A stretch of 64,000 bases of DNA from Streptomyces canus (GTDB lineage: Bacteria; Actinomycetota; Actinomycetes; Streptomycetales; Streptomycetaceae), in NCBI RefSeq assembly GCF_001514145.1, contig NZ_KQ948661.1, positions 496,001-560,000 of the forward strand. The letters run 5' to 3'. The position numbers and the translations under genes are program-made. Below the pieces are notes generated by a model. That model saw only the letters and a program-made list of their open reading frames with translations, did not search any database and had not been told where the DNA came from. Numbering within the stretch: the first letter of the stretch is position 1; every line of letters starts with the position of its first letter. Positions 23,033-31,600 of the stretch are shown piece after piece.

Positions 23033-25876
23033 TCAGTACGAGGGGAGTGTCCGCGGGCCGAGGTCGTCGCGGGCGGGCGGCGGCGCGAGCCGCGCGGAGG
23101 CGCCGAGGACGCTCAGACCGCGCGGGGCGACGACCACCGGCTCCAGGGTGACCGCGACGACCTCGGGATGGTCGTCGACCAGCCGGGACACCCGCAGCAG
23201 GAGTTCCTCCAGTGCTGGTGTGTCGACCGGCGTGGAACCCCGCCAGCCGAAGAGGAGCGGTGCGGTCCGGATCGAGCGGACGAGGGTCGCCGCCTCCCGG
23301 TCGGTGACCGGAATCAGCCGGTGCGCGGTGTCGCCTAGCAGCTGCGAGGCGGCCCCGGCGAGTCCGAAGGACAGCACGGCGCCGGCGGCGGGGTCGATGA
23401 CGGCCCGGATCACCGTGTCCACCCCGCGCGGGGCCATCCCCTGCACCACGGGCCGCAGTTCGTCGGGGGCGCCGAACAGCTCGGTCAGCTCGGCGTACGC
23501 CCGCCGCAGCTGCTCCTCGTCCGCGAGATCCAGGCGTACGCCGCCGAGGTCGGCGCGGTGGCGCAGGTGCGGGGCGGTGGCCTTGAGGGCGACCGGGTAG
23601 CCGAGGGTCGCGGCGGCCTGGACGGCCGCGTCGGCGCTGGTGGCGGGCAGGGCGCGGTGGACCTGGATGCCGTACGTGCCGAGCAGCTCGCAGGTCTCCT
23701 CGCTGCCGAGGGTGAGGCCCTGCCCGCGGGTGAGCAGGCCGTCGATCAGGTCGGCGGCGCCCTTCTCGTCGATGGCCGCGTCGAGGGACTCGGGCACCTT
23801 GCCGGGTTCGGCGGCCTCCCGGCGCCACTGGGCGTACTGCACGGCGTCGGCGAGGGCCCGCACCGCGCGCTCGGCGGCGGGATAGGCGGGGATGAGGCGG
23901 TCGCGGGTCTCGGCGGCGGGCGGTTCCGCGGGGGCCGGCGTGGCGCGCAGCCGGTCCAGGGCGCGGAAGGGGTGGTCGGCGCGGATCGTCGGCGGGCCCG
24001 CGGCGGCCTGGGGCGCGGTGCTGGTCGCCGCGGAGAGCGCCTCCGCGAGGCCGCCGAGCTCGACATGGACCACGAGGACCGGCTTGCCGGGGACCTGCTC
24101 CGCCGCGGACCTGAGCGCCTCGGCGAGCGCGGCGTCGCCGGCGGATCCCTCGCCGACCGCCGGGATGGCCGTCACGATCACCGCGTCGCACGAGTCGTCC
24201 GCCAACGCGCGCGCGAGGGCCGCGTGGAAGTCCTCCGGTGCGGCCGCCGTGGTGAGGTCCAGCGGGGTCGACGGCCGGAGCCCTTCGGCCACGCACGCGT
24301 CGTAGGTGAGCAGGCCGAGCGACTCGGAGTTGCCGAGGATTGCGACCTTGGGGCCGGTGGGCAGCGGCTGGCGGGCGAGCAGCAGACCGGTGTCCACCAG
24401 TTCGGTGATGGTGTCGACCCGGATCACGCCGGCCTGCCGCAGCAGCGCGGAGACCGTGGTGTGCGGCAGGCGCGTCGCGCGGACGGCGTGGCCTTGCGGG
24501 GCGGTGCCCGCGCCCTGCACCACGACCAGGGGCTTCGCGGCCGCCGTACGTCTGGCGAGGCGGGTGAACTTGCGGGGGTTGCCGATGGACTCCAGGTACA
24601 TGAGGACGACGTCGGTGTGCGGGTCGTCGTACCAGTACTGAAGGACGTCGTTGCCGGACACGTCCGCGCGGTTGCCGGAAGAGACGAAGGTGGAGACGCC
24701 GGTCTCGCCGGTGACGCCGGCGCCGCGCCGGTGCAGCCGGGAGAGCAGGGCGATGCCGATGGCGCCGGACTGGGCGAACAGGCCGATCCGGCCGGGGCGG
24801 GGTGCCTCGGGGGCCAGCGAGGCGTTCAGCCGGACCTCCGGGGAGGTGTTGATGATCCCGAACGCGTTCGGGCCGATGATCCGCATGCCGTACGCGCGTG
24901 CGTGCCGCACGAGTTCACGCTGGCGCTCGCGCCCCTCGGGGCCGCTTTCGGCGTACCCGGCGGAGAGCACGACGAGTCCCTGCACGCCGTGTGCCCCGCA
25001 CTCGGCGACGACCTCGGGGACCTGCTCGGCCGGCACGGCGACGACCGCGAGGTCGACAGGGCCGTCGATGTCGCGCACCGAGCGGTGCGCGGGGATGCCG
25101 TCGAGCTCCTTCTGCTCGTCGGGAAACGCCTTGTTCACGGCGTACAGGCGGCCTTTGAACCCGTAGTCCCGGATGTTGCCGAGGACGCTGCGGCCCACGC
25201 CGCCGGGGGTGCGGCCGACACCGACGACGGCGACCGAGCCGGGGGTGAGCAGCCGCTGCACGGACCGCGACTCGGCGCGCTGCTCGCGCGCGTACTGCAC
25301 GGCGAGCGAGCGGTCGGTGGGCTCCAGGTCGAACTCCAGGCGTACGACGCCGTCCTCGAAGCTGCGCTTCTGGGTGTACCCGGCGTCGGTGAACACCTTG
25401 ATCATCTTGACGTTGGCGGGTAGCACCTCGGCGGCGAAGCGCCGGATGCCGCGCTCGCGCGCGACGGCCCCGATGTGTTCGAGGAGGGCGGAGGCCACGC
25501 CGCGCCCCTGGTGGGCGTCCTGGACCAGGAACGCGACCTCGGCCTCGTCGGCGGGGGCGGAGGCGGCCATGCCGTCGGCGCCGATGCGGTCGTAGCGTAC
25601 GGTGGCGATGAACTCGCCGCCGACCGTGGCGGCGAGCCCCACCCGGTCCACAAAGTCGTGGTGCGTGAAGCGGTGGACGTCCTTGGCGGACAGGCGAGGG
25701 TAGGGCGCGAAGAAGCGGTAGTACTTCGACTCGTCCGAGACCTGCTCGTAGAAGCTGACCAGGCGATCGGCGTCGTCGACGGTGATGGGCCTGATGCGCG
25801 CGGTGCCGCCGTCGCGCAGCACCACGTCGGCCTCCCAGTGGGCGGGGTACTCGTGCCGGTCCGACGCGCTCTGCAT
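23033..25876 (-). CDS. GNAT acetyltransferase fused to NDP-forming acyl-CoA synthetase-like domains
   Basis: 947 residues from M-Q-S-A-S-D-R. The N-terminal GNAT domain (about 20-165) has the acetyl-CoA loop Q-G-R-G-V-A. Then come a CoA-binding Rossmann domain beginning V-A-V-V-G-V-G-R-T-P, two succinyl-CoA-ligase-like domains with I-G-P-N-A-F-G-I and S-Q-S-G-A-I-G, and a C-terminal ATP-grasp domain with G-Y-P-V-A-L-K-A. This is the plan of Pat-type protein lysine acetyltransferases, which often inactivate acetyl-CoA synthetase. The histidine phosphorylated in true ADP-forming ligases is not obvious, so the ligase half is probably regulatory. A 5' extension of the frame to 26023 lacks coding bias. 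The gene is divergent from ptsH. Confidence 0.9.
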   Translation of the reverse strand: MQSASDRHEYPAHWEADVVLRDGGTARIRPITVDDADRLVSFYEQVSDESKYYRFFAPYPRLSAKDVHRFTHHDFVDRVGLAATVGGEFIATVRYDRIGADGMAASAPADEAEVAFLVQDAHQGRGVASALLEHIGAVARERGIRRFAAEVLPANVKMIKVFTDAGYTQKRSFEDGVVRLEFDLEPTDRSLAVQYAREQRAESRSVQRLLTPGSVAVVGVGRTPGGVGRSVLGNIRDYGFKGRLYAVNKAFPDEQKELDGIPAHRSVRDIDGPVDLAVVAVPAEQVPEVVAECGAHGVQGLVVLSAGYAESGPEGRERQRELVRHARAYGMRIIGPNAFGIINTSPEVRLNASLAPEAPRPGRIGLFAQSGAIGIALLSRLHRRGAGVTGETGVSTFVSSGNRADVSGNDVLQYWYDDPHTDVVLMYLESIGNPRKFTRLARRTAAAKPLVVVQGAGTAPQGHAVRATRLPHTTVSALLRQAGVIRVDTITELVDTGLLLARQPLPTGPKVAILGNSESLGLLTYDACVAEGLRPSTPLDLTTAAAPEDFHAALARALADDSCDAVIVTAIPAVGEGSAGDAALAEALRSAAEQVPGKPVLVVHVELGGLAEALSAATSTAPQAAAGPPTIRADHPFRALDRLRATPAPAEPPAAETRDRLIPAYPAAERAVRALADAVQYAQWRREAAEPGKVPESLDAAIDEKGAADLIDGLLTRGQGLTLGSEETCELLGTYGIQVHRALPATSADAAVQAAATLGYPVALKATAPHLRHRADLGGVRLDLADEEQLRRAYAELTELFGAPDELRPVVQGMAPRGVDTVIRAVIDPAAGAVLSFGLAGAASQLLGDTAHRLIPVTDREAATLVRSIRTAPLLFGWRGSTPVDTPALEELLLRVSRLVDDHPEVVAVTLEPVVVAPRGLSVLGASARLAPPPARDDLGPRTLPSY

Positions 25877-26072
25877 GGGCCCCAGAGTACGGCTCGCGTA
25901 CGACAACGGCGCGAGGCAGTCTGTGGAGAACGCGCGAGAACGCACAAGGACGGAAGTCGGGCCGAGGCCGCGGTCCGACCACGGCCCCCGCGGGACTTCG
26001 GGTCCTGTCCGGGGGAGCTTCACGTGTGGGAAACTGGTCTAGACAACCCTGAACACCGAAGGGCAGCATCAC

Positions 26073-26354
26073 ATGGCTGAGCGCCGCGTCAACGTCGGCT
26101 GGGCCGAGGGCCTTCACGCCCGCCCCGCTTCCATCTTCGTCCGGGCCGCCACGGCCGCAGGTATCCCGGTGACGATCGCCAAGGCCGACGGCAACCCCGT
26201 CAACGCGGCCTCCATGCTGGCCGTTCTCGGCCTGGGTGCGCAGGGCGGCGAGGAGATCGTCCTCGCCTCCGACGCCGAGGGCGCGGACGCGGCCCTCGAC
26301 CGCCTCGCGAGGCTGGTCGCCGAGGGGCTCGAGGAGCTTCCCGAGACCGTCTGA
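26073..26354 (+). CDS. ptsH: HPr phosphocarrier protein of the PTS
   Basis: 93 residues. Carries phosphate from enzyme I to sugar-specific EII proteins. The active histidine is His15 in G-L-H-A-R-P-A-S, and Ser47 occupies the regulatory serine site (N-A-A-S-M-L). Enzyme I is not in this window. The length fits the family and the protein ends with an acidic E-E-L-P-E-T-V. Confidence 0.95.
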   Translation: MAERRVNVGWAEGLHARPASIFVRAATAAGIPVTIAKADGNPVNAASMLAVLGLGAQGGEEIVLASDAEGADAALDRLARLVAEGLEELPETV

Positions 26355-26379
26355 GGGAAGGTGCCTTAAAAGCATCGAG

Positions 26380-26407
26380 GGGCTCGTCCGAATTACCGGG
26401 CGGGCCC
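26380..26407 (+). terminator. Terminator of ptsH
   Basis: GGGCTCGTCCG (26380-26390) pairs with CGGGCGGGCCC (26397-26407), with two G-U pairs and a six-base loop, followed by a pyrimidine/T-rich tract. It lies between convergent ptsH and the GntR gene. Confidence 0.75.
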
Positions 26408-26480
26408 TTCGCATTTCCCTTTTGCGGGCAGCATAAATACTCCCCCTCCAATTACCCTCTCTTTGTATACGGCGCCCGTG

Positions 26481-27176
26481 TTAATGCCGCAGACCTGTCA
26501 CGTTTACAGGATGTTGCGAGGTCCTCACACGGTCCGCGCGGTCCTGCCCGGAGGCGAACCGCAGCCGGTGCACCGCGCCCGAGCGCTCGGTGTGCAGCGC
26601 CGTGATCGCCCGCGCGCGCTCGCCGTCCCCGCGCGCCACCGCGTCCACGATCGCGCCGTGCTCGGCCCAGGACTCCGCGGGGTTGGCCGGCGCGTCCACG
26701 ACGTACATCCAGGCGATCTTGTGCCGCAGCTGGGTCAGCATCGAGGTCAGCGCGGGGCTGCCGGAGGCCTGGGCGAGCGTCTCGTGGAACCAGCCCCCCA
26801 GGGAGCGCAGATCCTCGCTGTTGCCCCTCCTGGCCCGTTCCTGGCCCAGCCGGACCAGGCCGCGCAGCACCTTCAGATGAGCCTCGGTGCGGCGCTGGGC
26901 GGCCCGGGCGGCGCCGAGCGGCTCGAGGAGCATCCGCATCTCCAGGACGTCGGCGCCCTCCTGTTCGGTCGGTTCGGCCACGCACGCGCCCGCGTGCCGC
27001 CGCGTCACCACGAAGCCCTCGGCCTCCAGCGTGCGCAGGGCCTCCCGGACCGGGACACGGGAGACGCCGTAGCGGCGGGCGAGCAGTTCCTCGGTGAGCC
27101 GGCTGCCGCGCTCGTAGACACCGGCGACGATGTCGTCCCGGATCGCCGTGCATACCGAGTGCGCCGGAATACGCAT
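26481..27176 (-). CDS. GntR/FadR-subfamily transcriptional regulator
   Basis: 231 residues. An N-terminal winged helix (about 5-70) carries Y-G-V-S-R-V-P-V-R-E-A-L-R-T-L-E-A-E-G-F. The C-terminal FCD domain (about 80-210) has helix motifs M-L-L-E-P-L, F-H-E-T-L and H-G-A-I-V-D-A-V, the His/Glu set that binds metal and a small organic acid in the family. GGAGG precedes the ATG. A partial palindrome TTGTATAC near 26462, beyond its 3' end, resembles FCD-type operators. Target genes are unknown; it is flanked by ptsH (convergent) and the M23 peptidase gene (same strand). Confidence 0.85.
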   Translation of the reverse strand: MRIPAHSVCTAIRDDIVAGVYERGSRLTEELLARRYGVSRVPVREALRTLEAEGFVVTRRHAGACVAEPTEQEGADVLEMRMLLEPLGAARAAQRRTEAHLKVLRGLVRLGQERARRGNSEDLRSLGGWFHETLAQASGSPALTSMLTQLRHKIAWMYVVDAPANPAESWAEHGAIVDAVARGDGERARAITALHTERSGAVHRLRFASGQDRADRVRTSQHPVNVTGLRH

Positions 27177-27317
27177 GTCCGACCTCCGTCTTAATCCCCG
27201 TGAAACGTCGCCGATTGACGTGTGTTCAGTGACTCTATTGCAATGAACGGGAATTTCCGACGGCGGACCGGAATCCGAGGATATTTTTTGGACAACGGGG
27301 CGGCGGAAACGACGAAA

Positions 27318-27339
27318 CCCCGGCTCGGGGGAGCCGGGG
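27318..27339 (-). terminator. Terminator of the M23 peptidase gene
   Basis: CCCCGGCTC (27318-27326) pairs with GAGCCGGGG (27331-27339) around GGGG. On the minus strand the stem is followed by TTTCGTCGTTT, a near-classical intrinsic terminator. Confidence 0.8.
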
Positions 27340-27365
27340 CCTCGCGGAGATCGCGCGGTGGGTCG

Positions 27366-28118
27366 TCAGACGTTCACGCCGTGCGAGCGCAGGTAGGCGA
27401 CGGGGTCGATGTCCGAGCCGTACTCGGCGGTGGTGCGCGCCTCGAAGTGCAGGTGCGGCCCGGTGACGTTGCCGGTCGCGCCGGACAGTCCGATCTGCTG
27501 GCCCGGGGTGACCGACTGGCCGACCGAGACGCCGATGGACGACAGGTGGCCGTACTGGGTGTACGTGCCGTCGGCCATCCTGATCACGATCTCGTTGCCG
27601 TACGACCCGCCCCAGCCGGCCTCCACGACGGTGCCGCGGCCGACCGCGTGCACGGAGGTGCCGCTCGCGGCGTGGAAGTCGACACCGGTGTGGCTGCCGG
27701 ACGACCACAGGGAGCCACCGGTCTTGTAGCCCGTGGATACGTAGGAGCCGGAGATCGGGGCGACGAAGCGGTTGAGGCGCTCACGCTCGGCCTCGCGGGC
27801 GGCGCGCTCCTTGGCCTCGCGTATCTCCTTGGCGCGCGCCTCGGCCTTGCGCTTGGCCTCCGCCGCCGCCTTCTTCTGCGCGGCGGCCTGCGCCTGGGCG
27901 GCGGCCTGGGCGTCGAGCTGGTCGACGAGGGACTCTCCGGCGCTGACGACGGGCATGAGGCCGGTCTGCTCGACGGAGTTGTCGGCGGCGAGTGCGGGGG
28001 CGGCGATGGTGCCGATGACGCCGGTGGTGGCGAGGGCCGCGACGCCCGCCGCGCGGGCGGTGGTGCGCTTCATGCGGCTGGGACGACGGTGCTTCCCGGT
28101 GGCGCAGGTGAACGCCAT
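27366..28118 (-). CDS. Secreted M23 (LytM-type) peptidoglycan endopeptidase
   Basis: 250 residues. The N-terminal signal sequence has basic residues, a hydrophobic core and A-L-A-A-D as cleavage site near residue 45. A charged alanine/lysine/arginine-rich coiled coil (about 65-115) follows, then the M23 domain with zinc ligands H-T-G-V-D and H-L-H-F-E. It cuts peptide cross-links in the cell wall. The ATG used is the first in frame after the leader; M-K-R-T-T-A-R sixteen codons later is an alternative that gives a shorter signal peptide. Control by the riboswitch just upstream ties it to c-di-AMP. Confidence 0.92.
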   Translation of the reverse strand: MAFTCATGKHRRPSRMKRTTARAAGVAALATTGVIGTIAAPALAADNSVEQTGLMPVVSAGESLVDQLDAQAAAQAQAAAQKKAAAEAKRKAEARAKEIREAKERAAREAERERLNRFVAPISGSYVSTGYKTGGSLWSSGSHTGVDFHAASGTSVHAVGRGTVVEAGWGGSYGNEIVIRMADGTYTQYGHLSSIGVSVGQSVTPGQQIGLSGATGNVTGPHLHFEARTTAEYGSDIDPVAYLRSHGVNV

Positions 28119-28145
28119 GTGGTGGCTGGTCCTTTCCTTCCTTCT

Positions 28146-28300
28146 CGCCTACCGGGTTAGCTGACGGGTTCGGAGCAGGAAGGTCTCCTACGGACTCCCT
28201 CGCGGCTCGCGCGGGCGTCCGATTCACCCCAGGGACGCATGGTGTGGGTCCCCGGCTCCCCTGGCTCGCGCCATGCGGGGACTCGGCGATGACTGTCCGG
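28146..28300 (-). promoter_or_regulatory. ydaO-type c-di-AMP riboswitch in the M23 peptidase leader
   Basis: On the minus strand the leader carries the words that identify this riboswitch class: GGGGACCCA, then GGGGTGAATC, and near the 3' end CCGAACCCGTCAGCTAACC followed by GGTAGGCG. Spacing and order fit the two long-arm pseudosymmetric fold. It ends about 28 bases before the peptidase ATG, room for a ribosome site (GAAGGAAAGGA). In Streptomyces such elements precede resuscitation-promoting factor and other wall-lytic genes and turn expression down when c-di-AMP is high. Confidence 0.88.
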
Positions 28301-28432
28301 TGCCGCGGGCGCGGCGCAGTGCCTGACGGACAGCCCAGAGGACGCTAAGCGGGGCCACTTTCAATCCCCAAACGGATCACGGCTTTTGTAGCGCATCCCA
28401 CAGGGCAGACAGGCAACCTCCTGCCTAATTCG

Positions 28433-28482
28433 GACATCTGAGGGCCCTGGTGGCGCTTGCGTCACCAGGGCCCTCAGATGTC
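28433..28482. terminator. Very long bidirectional hairpin after the M16 operon
   Basis: GACATCTGAGGGCCCTGGTG starts at 28433 and pairs with CACCAGGGCCCTCAGATGTC ending at 28482. The stem is about 20 base pairs plus one wobble, with a short loop. It starts eight bases past the M16 stop and separates it from the riboswitch promoter. Confidence 0.88.
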
Positions 28483-28490
28483 GGGTTCCT

Positions 28491-29879
28491 CTACTCGGCC
28501 GTCACGACCTTGACTTCACCGATGCCGAGGGCCTCGACGGGCTCCTTGATGGCGGCCGCGTCGCCGACCAGGATCGTCACCAGCCGGTCCACCGGGAAGG
28601 CGTTCACGACGGCCGCGGTGGCCTCGACGGTGCCGGTCGCGGCGAGCTGCTGGTACAGGGTCGCCTGGTAGTCGTCCGGCAGGTGCTGCTCGACCTGGTC
28701 GGCCAGCGTGCTCGCCACGGCCGCCGCGGTCTCATACTTGAGCGGCGCCACACCGACGAGGTTCTGCACGGCGACATCGCGCTCGGCGTCGGTGAGGCCA
28801 CCTCCGGCGAGCGTGCGCAGCACCTTCCACAGGTCGTCCAGGGCGGGACCGGTGTTCGGGGTGTCGACGGAGCCGCTGATGGCGAGCATCGCGGCGCCCG
28901 AACCGTCCGGGGCGGACCTGAGGACCTGACCGAACGAGCGCACACCGTAGGTGTAGCCCTTCTCCTCGCGCAGGACGCGGTCCAGGCGGGAGGTGAGGGT
29001 GCCGCCGAGGCAGTACGTGCCGAGCACCTGCGCGGGCCACACGCGTGCGTGCCGGTCGGCGCCGATGCGGCCGATCAGCAGCTGCGTCTGGACGGCACCG
29101 GGGCGGTCCACGATGACGACCCGGCCGGTGTCGTCGGCGGTCACCGGCGGCACCGGCCGCGGCCGGCCCGTGGAGCCGGTCCAGGAACCGAGGGTGTCGC
29201 CGAGCAGGGCGTCCAGGTCGATGCCGGTGAGGTCGCCGACCACCACGGCGGTCGCGGTGGCGGGGCGCACGTGCTTCTCGTAGAAGCCGCGCACGGCCGC
29301 GGAGTCGATGTTCTCGACCGTCTCCTCGGTGCCCTGGCGCGGGCGCGACATGCGGGAGTCGACCGGGAACAGCTCCCTGGAGAGCTCCTTGGCCGCGCGG
29401 CGGGACGGGTTGGCCAGCTCGTGCGGGATCTCGTCCAGGCGGTTGCGGACCAGCCGCTCGACCTCGCTGTCCGCGAACGCGGGCGCCCTGAGGGCGTCGG
29501 CCAGCAGACCGAGCGCCTTGGCGAGGCGGGAGGCCGGCACTTCGAGGCTGAGGCGGACGCCCGGGTGGTCGGCGTGCGCGTCGAGGGTGGCGCCGCAGCG
29601 CTCCAGCTCGGCGGCGAACTCCTCGGCGGAGTGCTTGTCGGTGCCCTCGGAGAAGGCGCGCGCCATGATCGTGGCGACGCCGTCCAGGCCGGCCGGCTCC
29701 GCGTCCAGGGGCGCGTCCAGGAGCACCTCGACGGCGACGACCTGCTGGCCGGGGCGGTGGCAGCGCAGGAGGGTGAGGCCGTTGTCGAGCGTCCCGCGCT
29801 CGGGGGCGGGGAAGGCCCAGACCTTGGGCTCGCCCGCCTGCGGCTGCGGGTGGAATTCCATCGCGGCGAGCTCGGTCAC
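28491..29879 (-). CDS. M16 peptidase-like protein, catalytically inactive subunit
   Basis: 462 residues. It has the two-lobed M16 fold signatures: L-D-N-G-L-T-L-L-R at the start, G-V-A-T-I-M-A-R-A-F where active members carry H-x-x-E-H, and the C-terminal R/Y pair in Y-T-Y-G-V-R-S. The zinc motif is absent, so it should be the non-catalytic partner, as in mitochondrial processing peptidase alpha. The GTG start overlaps the stop of the active subunit (GTGA), strong evidence for a one-to-one heterodimer. Substrate unknown. Confidence 0.88.
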   Translation of the reverse strand: MTELAAMEFHPQPQAGEPKVWAFPAPERGTLDNGLTLLRCHRPGQQVVAVEVLLDAPLDAEPAGLDGVATIMARAFSEGTDKHSAEEFAAELERCGATLDAHADHPGVRLSLEVPASRLAKALGLLADALRAPAFADSEVERLVRNRLDEIPHELANPSRRAAKELSRELFPVDSRMSRPRQGTEETVENIDSAAVRGFYEKHVRPATATAVVVGDLTGIDLDALLGDTLGSWTGSTGRPRPVPPVTADDTGRVVIVDRPGAVQTQLLIGRIGADRHARVWPAQVLGTYCLGGTLTSRLDRVLREEKGYTYGVRSFGQVLRSAPDGSGAAMLAISGSVDTPNTGPALDDLWKVLRTLAGGGLTDAERDVAVQNLVGVAPLKYETAAAVASTLADQVEQHLPDDYQATLYQQLAATGTVEATAAVVNAFPVDRLVTILVGDAAAIKEPVEALGIGEVKVVTAE

Positions 29880-31282
29880 TTGGCCGCCTCCTCGTTCTCG
29901 TCGGTGGCTTCCACGGTCGCGGCGGACTCCGGGTCTTCGGCGCCCTCGGCGTCCTCGGCACTCTGGGCGATCTCGGCCGGGGCGGTGGGCTCGTAGACGA
30001 GCACCGCGCGGTTGTCGGGGCGCAGCTTGGCCTTGGCGACCGCCTGGACCTCCTCGGCGCTCACCTCCAGGACGCGCTGTACGGCGGTCAGAGCGAGCTG
30101 TGGGTCGCCGAACAGGACGGCGAAGCGGCACAGTTCGTCGGCGCGGCCCGCGACGGTGCCGAGCCGGTCCAGCCACTCGCGCTCCAACTGGGCCTGGGCA
30201 CGCTCCATTTCCTCAGCCGTGGGGCCCTCCTCGGCGAACCGGGCGAGCTCCTCGTCGATGGCGGCCTCGATGACGGGTACCTCGACGTCACCGGAGGTCT
30301 TCACGTCGAGCCAGCCCAGGGAGGGCGCCCCGGCCAGGCGCAGCAGGCCGAAGCCTGCCGCGACGGCCGTACGGTCGCGCCGTACGAGCCGGTTGTAGAG
30401 GCGGGACGACTCGCCGCCGCCGAGAACGGTGAGGGCGATGTCGGCCGCGTCGCACGCGCGTGTGCCGTCGTGCGGAAGCCGGTAGGCCGCCATCAGGGCG
30501 CGTGCCGGGACCTCTTCCTCGACGACCTCGCGCAGCTGCTCGCCGATCGTCTCGGGCAGGGAACCGTCGCGGGGCGCGGGCTTGCCGTCGTGCGACTTGA
30601 TGGAGCCGAAGTACTTCTCGATCCAGGCGAGCGTCTGCTCCGGGTCGATGTCGCCGACGACCGACAGAACCGCGTTGCCCGGCGCGTAGTAAGTGCGGAA
30701 GAACGCGCGCGCGTCCTCCAGCGTGGCCGCGTCCAGGTCGGCCATCGAGCCGATCGGGGTGTGGTGGTAGGGGTGGCCCTCCGGGTAGGCGAGGGCGGTG
30801 AGCTTCTCGAAGGCCGTGCCGTACGGCACGTTGTCGTAGCGCTGTCGTCGCTCGTTCTTGACGACGTCCCGCTGGTTCTCCATGGACTCGTCGTCGAGGG
30901 CGGCGAGCAGGGAGCCCATGCGGTCGGCCTCCAGCCAGAGGGCGAGCTCCAGCTGGTGGGTGGGCATGGTCTCGAAGTAGTTGGTCCGCTCGAAGCTGGT
31001 GGTGCCGTTGAGCGAGCCGCCGGCGCCCTGGACGAGCTCGAAGTGCCCGTTGCCCTGCACCTGCTTCGAGCCCTGGAACATCAAGTGCTCGAAAAGGTGA
31101 GCCAGGCCGGTACGTCCCTTGACCTCGTGGCGTGAGCCGACGTCGTACCAGAGGCACACCGCCGCGACCGGGGTCAGGTGGTCCTCGGAGAGCACCACGC
31201 GCAGGCCGTTGGCCAGGCGGTGCTCGGTCGCTGTCAGGCCCCCGGTGCCTGCCTGGTCTGTGGCCGTGTGACCCATGGGCAT
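29876..31282 (-). CDS. M16 zinc metallopeptidase, active subunit
   Basis: 468 residues. The inverted zinc motif H-L-F-E-H-L-M-F is near residue 60, with the distal glutamate in the E-N-Q-R-D-V-V-K-N-E-R-R helix. No signal peptide is evident, so it acts in the cytoplasm or is exported unconventionally. The C-terminus is a 40-residue acidic Ala/Glu-rich tail. The start is the ATG at 31280-31282, placed six bases after AAGGGA. It forms an operon with the inactive subunit; divergent from parC across 318 bases (31283-31600) that contain no other gene. Confidence 0.9.
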   Translation of the reverse strand: MPMGHTATDQAGTGGLTATEHRLANGLRVVLSEDHLTPVAAVCLWYDVGSRHEVKGRTGLAHLFEHLMFQGSKQVQGNGHFELVQGAGGSLNGTTSFERTNYFETMPTHQLELALWLEADRMGSLLAALDDESMENQRDVVKNERRQRYDNVPYGTAFEKLTALAYPEGHPYHHTPIGSMADLDAATLEDARAFFRTYYAPGNAVLSVVGDIDPEQTLAWIEKYFGSIKSHDGKPAPRDGSLPETIGEQLREVVEEEVPARALMAAYRLPHDGTRACDAADIALTVLGGGESSRLYNRLVRRDRTAVAAGFGLLRLAGAPSLGWLDVKTSGDVEVPVIEAAIDEELARFAEEGPTAEEMERAQAQLEREWLDRLGTVAGRADELCRFAVLFGDPQLALTAVQRVLEVSAEEVQAVAKAKLRPDNRAVLVYEPTAPAEIAQSAEDAEGAEDPESAATVEATDENEEAAK

Positions 31283-31600
31283 GTACGTCCCTTCGATCGC
31301 CGTCGCGGTCGTGGAAACCGCGGTTGTCCTGCCGGTCCTGCCACTGTATGCAAGCGTGCGGACCCTCGGCGAAGTTCCCGGAGCACGTACGCCCACAGCG
31401 GATCGCGTAGCCTGCGGGCAATCGTGAGGGAGGCGCTGTGCCGGCGCCGGGCCGGGCGCCTCAGCCAGGTCCTGGCCCGGACTGTCAGTGCCGCGGTCCA
31501 CAATGGTCCGCGTCAGATCCCGTTCACGCTTCAGCAAGAGTGAGCCAAAGGGCCGTGAGCGACCCGTAGGCGAGCGACCAGAAAAGAGGAGCCGGCAGCG

